From Ralstonia sp. TCR112 (lineage in GTDB: Bacteria > Pseudomonadota > Gammaproteobacteria > Burkholderiales > Burkholderiaceae), in assembly GCF_007997035.1 (NCBI RefSeq), contig NZ_VOSS01000014.1:1-64000 (forward strand): 64,000 nt of DNA, given 5' to 3'. Position 1 is the stretch's first letter, and every line of letters starts with the position of its first letter. The notes under the pieces are model-generated. The model did no database searches. It worked only from the letters and a program-made list of their open reading frames with translations, and was not told where the DNA came from. Shown one piece after another: positions 60,307 to 64,000 of this stretch. A program made the position numbers and the translations under genes.

Positions 60307-61245
60307 CTATCGGCGGACCGACGTGCGCCGGCCGATGCCGACCACGGCAATGACGGCCAGCGCAAACAGCACGGTCGGCGCATCGAGCGGTTCGCCCAGC
60401 AGCAGCCAGCCGCCGATCAACGTCATGAAAGGTTGCAGCAATTGTATCTGGCCGACCCGCGCAACACCGCCCGCAGCCAGGCCGGAATACCAGAACAGGA
60501 AGCCGATGAACATGGAAAAGGCCGACACGTAAGCCAGCCCCATCCAGGCCCTGGACGACGCATGCGCGAGCGCCTCGGCCTGATGTGTGGACGGCAGCCA
60601 AGCCAGCGCGCCCACCAGCGGCAGCAGCACAGGCAGGGAGACGACCAGCGCCCAGGCAATCGTCTGCGTGCCGCCCAGTTCGCGCGCGAGCCTGCCGCCG
60701 GTCGCATAGCCGAGGGCGCCCGTCACCATGGCGGCGAAGAGGAGCCAATCGGCGCGGTGGAGGGCGCCCGCTCCCTGCAGCAGTGCAAATGAAACAACGA
60801 GCACGCTGCCAATGACCGCGCACAGCCAAAACCCGGCAGACGGCCGCTCGCGCCCGAACCACGCGGCAAAGATGGCGGTTGCAAGCGGCAGCAGGCCGGT
60901 GATGATGGCGCCATGGGCGGCCGGCACATCGCGCATCGCCAGCGACGAGAACAGCGGAAAGCCGACCACCACGCCCATTGCCGTCACCGCCAGTTGCCAC
61001 CATTGATTGCCGCGCGGGCGCTTGCCGGCCGAGAACGCGCCCGTGGCCGCCAGCAGCACCAGCGCCAGCACGCTCGCCAGCACCGCCCGCGCCAGCGCCA
61101 CGAAGGTGGCATCCAGTTCGGCGACGGCCATGCGCGTGAACGGCAGCGTCTGGCTGAAGATGGCCACGCCGATAAAGCCCAGCAGCAGGCCGCGGCGTTC
61201 AGCGTGGTCAATGTGTTGCAGGGGCAGGGCGACGGACTTGTTCAT
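60307..61245 (-). CDS. EamA/DMT family transporter
   Basis: 312 residues with ten helices in two EamA repeats. The first begins LLLGFIGVAIFSQTLPFTRMAVAELDATFVALARAVLAS, and the second ends QPFMTLIGGWLLLGEPLDAP. DMT proteins such as RhtA and YdcZ-like exporters move amino acids or metabolites. Beside alaX, ridA and an aminotransferase, an amino acid or amine substrate is likely but inferred. It begins 8 bp after alaX on the same strand. Confidence 0.85.
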   Translation of the reverse strand: MNKSVALPLQHIDHAERRGLLLGFIGVAIFSQTLPFTRMAVAELDATFVALARAVLASVLALVLLAATGAFSAGKRPRGNQWWQLAVTAMGVVVGFPLFSSLAMRDVPAAHGAIITGLLPLATAIFAAWFGRERPSAGFWLCAVIGSVLVVSFALLQGAGALHRADWLLFAAMVTGALGYATGGRLARELGGTQTIAWALVVSLPVLLPLVGALAWLPSTHQAEALAHASSRAWMGLAYVSAFSMFIGFLFWYSGLAAGGVARVGQIQLLQPFMTLIGGWLLLGEPLDAPTVLFALAVIAVVGIGRRTSVRR

Positions 61246-61253
61246 GGCGGCGC

Positions 61254-61973
61254 TCAATCTGCAAACGTCACGGCGACGCGTCGGTTCTGGCGGCTTTTCT
61301 TTTCGATCTTGGTGACGACCACGCGACCGATTTCGCCGGTGGCGCGCACGTGGGTGCCGCCGCACGGTTGGCGGTCGATGCCGTCGATGTGGATGATGCG
61401 GATGGCGGAGGCGCCCGCCGGCGGTGCCGCCCCGATGGTGCGCACGAGTTCGGGCTGGGCGGCCAGTTCTTCCGGCGTGATCAGGTCGACGCGCACCGGC
61501 GTATTGCGGCCGATGAGCTCGTTCAGCTGCGCGGTCAGCGTGTCGCGGTCGAGCGTCGATTCCGGCAGGTCGAAATCGATGCGGCCAGCGTCCGGCGAGA
61601 TGCCGCAGCCCGTGACCGGCACGGGAATCAGCGAGCCCAGCAGGTGCAGGCACGTATGCAGTCGCATCAGGCGGTGGCGGCGGTCCCAGTCGATGGTGGC
61701 CGTGACCGGCGTGCCGGGCGCGAGCAGCGAGACGTCTGCGCTGTCGGCAGGCACATGCAGAACGGTTTGGCGATCGGCGCTGTAGACGGTGTCGGCAATC
61801 GCAATGGTCTGCCCGTTGGCCAGGACCAGCGTGCCGGTGTCGCCTGCCTGGCCGCCGCTGCGGGCGTAGAACACCGTGGCGTCCAGTTCAATGCCTTCCG
61901 GATGCACGGCGACGACGGTGGCGTCGCAGGTGGCGCGGTAGGCGTCTTCGTCAAAGCGTTTCAACGTGGGCAT
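61254..61973 (-). CDS. alaX: Alanyl-tRNA editing protein AlaX
   Basis: 239 residues. AlaX is a free-standing version of the alanyl-tRNA synthetase editing domain that hydrolyses mischarged Ser-tRNA(Ala) and Gly-tRNA(Ala). The zinc-binding motif HTCLHLL (His-x3-His) and CGGTHVR (Cys-x3-His) supply the four metal ligands. The N-terminal YARSGGQAGDTG and a C-terminal GRVVVTKIEKKSRQNRRVAV complete the editing fold. It is first in a minus-strand run with eamA, ridA and the aminotransferase, and divergent from mocR. Confidence 0.9.
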   Translation of the reverse strand: MPTLKRFDEDAYRATCDATVVAVHPEGIELDATVFYARSGGQAGDTGTLVLANGQTIAIADTVYSADRQTVLHVPADSADVSLLAPGTPVTATIDWDRRHRLMRLHTCLHLLGSLIPVPVTGCGISPDAGRIDFDLPESTLDRDTLTAQLNELIGRNTPVRVDLITPEELAAQPELVRTIGAAPPAGASAIRIIHIDGIDRQPCGGTHVRATGEIGRVVVTKIEKKSRQNRRVAVTFAD

Positions 61974-62033
61974 TGGGGCAGTCTCCGGGTTCGCTGAGGG
62001 CGGAATTCTGACCTTGATCCTACCGAACTGCGT

Positions 62034-62075
62034 CTGTACAGTACCTGTACACTTTGTCGTGGCGCTTTCTGTACA
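62034..62075. promoter_or_regulatory. Three CTGTACA boxes between alaX and mocR
   Basis: CTGTACA occurs at 62034, 62045 and 62069 in direct orientation, with spacings of 11 and 24 bases, in the contexts CTGTACAGTAC, CTGTACACTTT and CTGTACAGTTT. TGTACA is itself a palindrome. MocR regulators usually bind direct repeats near their own start, so this is a probable operator for mocR and the divergent alaX run. Binding is inferred from position. Confidence 0.6.
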
Positions 62076-62104
62076 GTTTTCTGCCCGCTTGAAGCCTACC
62101 CGTC

Positions 62105-63580
62105 ATGAATTCCACCTCCCCCATCATCAGCCTGGACGCCCGCCGCGCGGCCGCCCGCCCGGCGGCGGAGCAGTTGCCTGACCCCATTCCGTCGGCGCAG
62201 ATGACGCTGGTGGATCAGCTCACCGAATGGGCGCGCATGCGCATCGACGAGCGCGTGTTTCGTGCCGGCATGCGCATGCCGTCGATCCGGCAGCTGGCGC
62301 AGGAAAAGAGCATTTCGCGCTTCACCGTGGTGGAGGCGTACGAGCGGCTGGTGGCGCAGGGGTATCTGGAGTCGCGCCGCGGTTCGGGCTTCTACGTGAA
62401 GGAGCGTCAAGCGCTGCTGCCCGAGGAGCCGGTCGCGCCGCCGCCGACTGCTGCACGCAAGATCGACGTGACGTGGCTGCTGCGGAACATGTTCCATTCT
62501 GCGGAGCCACGCAAGGCGCCGGGTGTGGGCTTCTTGCCCAACGGGTGGCTGGACGGCGAGCTGATCGCCAACGCGATGCGCTCGCTGGGGCGGCTGAACG
62601 GCAACCAATTTCTGTCGCTGGGCACGCCGCAGGGCTTCTTGCCGCTGCGCCAGCAACTGCAAACACGGCTGGCCGAGCTGGAAATCGGCGCGCGACCCGA
62701 ACAGATCGTGGTGACCTCCGGGATCACCGCTTCACTGGACCTGATTGCGCGTCAGTATGTGCAGCCGGGCGACACGGTGCTCGTGGGCGATCCGGCGTGG
62801 TTTCTGATGTTCGGCCGCTTTGCCGCGCAGGGTGCGCAGGTGATCGGCGTGCCCTATACCACCGAGGGGCCGGACTTGGTCGCGCTGGAAGGGTTGGTAC
62901 AGGCGCGTCGCCCCAAGCTGCTGGTCATCAATTCAATCCTGCACAACCCGACCGGCACGTCGCTCTCGGCTGCCAAGGCATTCCAGCTGTTGCGGTTGGC
63001 TGAGCAGTACGGTTTTCTGATCGTTGAAGACGACATTTACGGCGATCTTGCACCGCCCGGTTATCCGGCGACACGCCTTGCAAGCCTGGATCAGTTGCGC
63101 CGGGTGATTTACCTGAACAGCTTTTCCAAAACGCTGGCGGTGAATTTGCGCGTGGGTTTCATTGCCTGCCATCCGGAACTGGCCAAGAACCTGACCGATG
63201 CCAAGCTGCTGACAGGGTTTGCTACGCCCGAGATCAACGAACGCGTGCTCTACAAGATCCTCACCGAAGGCCAATATCGCAAGCACGTTGAGCGCGTGCG
63301 CGGCCGCCTGGACCGTGCGCGCGATGCCGTTCAGCGCAACCTGGAGCGCATGGGCCTGAAGCTGTTTGCGCAGCAAGGCGCGGGCATGTTCCTTTGGGCC
63401 GATACCGGCCAGGACACCAACGCCATCGCCCGCGCCGGGCACGAGCAGGGCTATGTGTTTGCGCCGGGGAGCCTGTTCTCGCCGTCCCAGATGCCATCGA
63501 CGTGGATGCGCTTCAACATCGCGACCAGCGCGGATCCGGACATGCTGCGGTTCCTGGCGGAGCAGCTCGAAAAGGCCTGA
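62105..63580 (+). CDS. MocR/PdxR family transcriptional regulator with aminotransferase fold
   Basis: 491 residues. The N-terminal GntR-type winged HTH (about 34-100: LVDQLTEWARMRIDERVFRAG, RMPSIRQLAQEKSISRFTV, YERLVAQGYLESRRGSGFYV) is joined by a linker to a fold type I aminotransferase domain (about 140-490) with the PLP lysine in LNSFSKTLAVNLRVGFI and NPTGTSLSAAKAFQL. In this family the PLP domain senses vitamers or amino acids. The divergent genes encode alaX, an EamA exporter, RidA and an aminotransferase, so they are the likely targets. Three CTGTACA boxes lie immediately upstream. Confidence 0.92.
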   Translation: MNSTSPIISLDARRAAARPAAEQLPDPIPSAQMTLVDQLTEWARMRIDERVFRAGMRMPSIRQLAQEKSISRFTVVEAYERLVAQGYLESRRGSGFYVKERQALLPEEPVAPPPTAARKIDVTWLLRNMFHSAEPRKAPGVGFLPNGWLDGELIANAMRSLGRLNGNQFLSLGTPQGFLPLRQQLQTRLAELEIGARPEQIVVTSGITASLDLIARQYVQPGDTVLVGDPAWFLMFGRFAAQGAQVIGVPYTTEGPDLVALEGLVQARRPKLLVINSILHNPTGTSLSAAKAFQLLRLAEQYGFLIVEDDIYGDLAPPGYPATRLASLDQLRRVIYLNSFSKTLAVNLRVGFIACHPELAKNLTDAKLLTGFATPEINERVLYKILTEGQYRKHVERVRGRLDRARDAVQRNLERMGLKLFAQQGAGMFLWADTGQDTNAIARAGHEQGYVFAPGSLFSPSQMPSTWMRFNIATSADPDMLRFLAEQLEKA

Positions 63581-63586
63581 AGTGGT

Positions 63587-63859
63587 TTATGTACGTGGTC
63601 GCTTCATCCAACTCCAAGCATGAAATGCCAGGGACGTGGCAGAGCAGACGAGGAAAAAGGAAACCAGCCAACCAAAGAAAAGACTAGCTTCAGCGATGTC
63701 TTCTGGAGTCTGGGCGCCGGAAACCGTCACTATCCATCGGCCCACAGACTCGGGTAGAGGAGGGAAGTTGTCTGGGTGGTAATACCACGTATAGCCGAGC
63801 ATCAAAGAGGTGCCGATGAGCCAAACGGCTAGCAGAGATCTCGTGATGTACCGTTTCAT
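63587..63859 (-). CDS. Small two-helix membrane protein, possible immunity partner of the Tlde1-like gene
   Basis: 90 residues. Two transmembrane helices (SLLAVWLIGTSLMLGYTWYY and SLFFGWLVSFFLVCSATSL) flank a ~35-residue loop (HPDNFPPLPESVGRWIV...) that would face the periplasm if the N-terminus is cytoplasmic. The start overlaps the stop of the upstream Tlde1-like gene as ATGA (63856-63859), the usual sign of a co-translated pair. An immunity role is inferred from the coupling and predicted location, as periplasm-acting effectors need immunity on that side. No family is recognised. Confidence 0.7.
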   Translation of the reverse strand: MKRYITRSLLAVWLIGTSLMLGYTWYYHPDNFPPLPESVGRWIVTVSGAQTPEDIAEASLFFGWLVSFFLVCSATSLAFHAWSWMKRPRT

Positions 63860-64000
63860 TTGACAAGAACCTTGCCATAAGTCTGCAGGGTTTGCCCATC
63901 TGCGGCGCGTACAGCCAGGGTGGCGCTGCTCTTGAGCATGGCCCGTACACGAGCGAAATTGTGAGGCGCGGCAATGGTAATGCAGCCTTGGCTGATTCCA
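63856..64000 (-). CDS. C-terminus of a Tlde1/DUF2778-type L,D-transpeptidase-like protein (5' end outside window)
   Basis: The last 48 codons are visible, entering from the right edge. They read GISQGCITIAAPHNFARVRA, with the SxGC catalytic cysteine motif of L,D-transpeptidase-like DUF2778 domains, followed by MLKS... and an end QTYGKVLVK, which resembles the usual YGxIxV finish of this family. Tlde1 proteins are type VI secretion effectors that attack peptidoglycan peptide stems in rival bacteria, though DUF2778 proteins without a secretion role exist. The gene is coupled by an ATGA overlap to a small membrane protein. Most of the protein is not visible, so the family call rests on this short segment. 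Confidence 0.65.
   Translation of the reverse strand, partial: GISQGCITIAAPHNFARVRAMLKSSATLAVRAADGQTLQTYGKVLVK

Overview
The window is a contiguous piece of a high-GC betaproteobacterial chromosome. The gene content and order (rpsP-rimM-trmD-rplS, orn next to an M48 peptidase and rsgA, mog-darP-pmbA, folA-thyA, uup-parE-lytic transglycosylase-parC) and the protein sequences point to the Burkholderiaceae, most likely Ralstonia of the R. pickettii / R. solanacearum type. That assignment rests on recall of family sequences, not on a search. Almost all of the window is ordinary vertically inherited chromosome. There is one tRNA gene (tRNA-Arg, anticodon CCT), no rRNA, no insertion sequence, no prophage and no CRISPR array.

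Layout. 1-4700: end of etfA, an acyl-CoA dehydrogenase, a D-amino-acid dehydrogenase gene broken by three small deletions, and its divergent Lrp/AsnC regulator. 4700-10300: secreted PhoD phosphatase, a radical SAM protein, small membrane or secreted proteins and a secreted sugar dehydrogenase. 10300-21800: housekeeping core, with the ribosomal/tRNA modification operon, a Nudix hydrolase, a CobD-like protein, rsgA, an M48 protease, orn, mog, darP, pmbA, folA and thyA. 22000-31200: threonine dehydratase-like enzyme, a TerC-family transporter behind a yybP-ykoY manganese riboswitch, egtD plus an EgtB-like gene with an altered metal site, an RNA helicase with a long glycine/arginine tail and a long leader, the tRNA, and a Kdo hydroxylase. 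31200-41450: a solute-binding protein, uup, parE, a lytic transglycosylase, parC and a split chromate transporter pair. 41500-48450: transporters (amino acid permease, MHS-type MFS, ABC exporter, lactate permease) and a 42-bp minisatellite. 48700-55570: a PlpD-like type Vd autotransporter and an RND efflux pair. 55580-64000: a MASE1-PAS protein translationally coupled to a hydrolase with a Cys nucleophile, GST, aminotransferase, RidA, EamA exporter, AlaX, a divergent MocR regulator, and at the right edge the end of a Tlde1-type L,D-transpeptidase-like gene coupled to a small membrane protein that could be its immunity partner.

How the parts work together. Several regulatory circuits can be read directly. 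A perfect 12-bp inverted repeat lies between broken dadA and lrp, and a closely similar half-site recurs in a large inverted repeat before the amino acid permease 37 kb away. Three CTGTACA boxes lie between mocR and the alaX-eamA-ridA-aminotransferase run. The riboswitch leader of the TerC gene contains a plausible alternative hairpin. The points most worth a second look are the Tlde1/immunity-like pair, the EgtB-like protein lacking two of three expected iron-ligand histidines, the riboswitch, the broken dadA and the 42-bp array.
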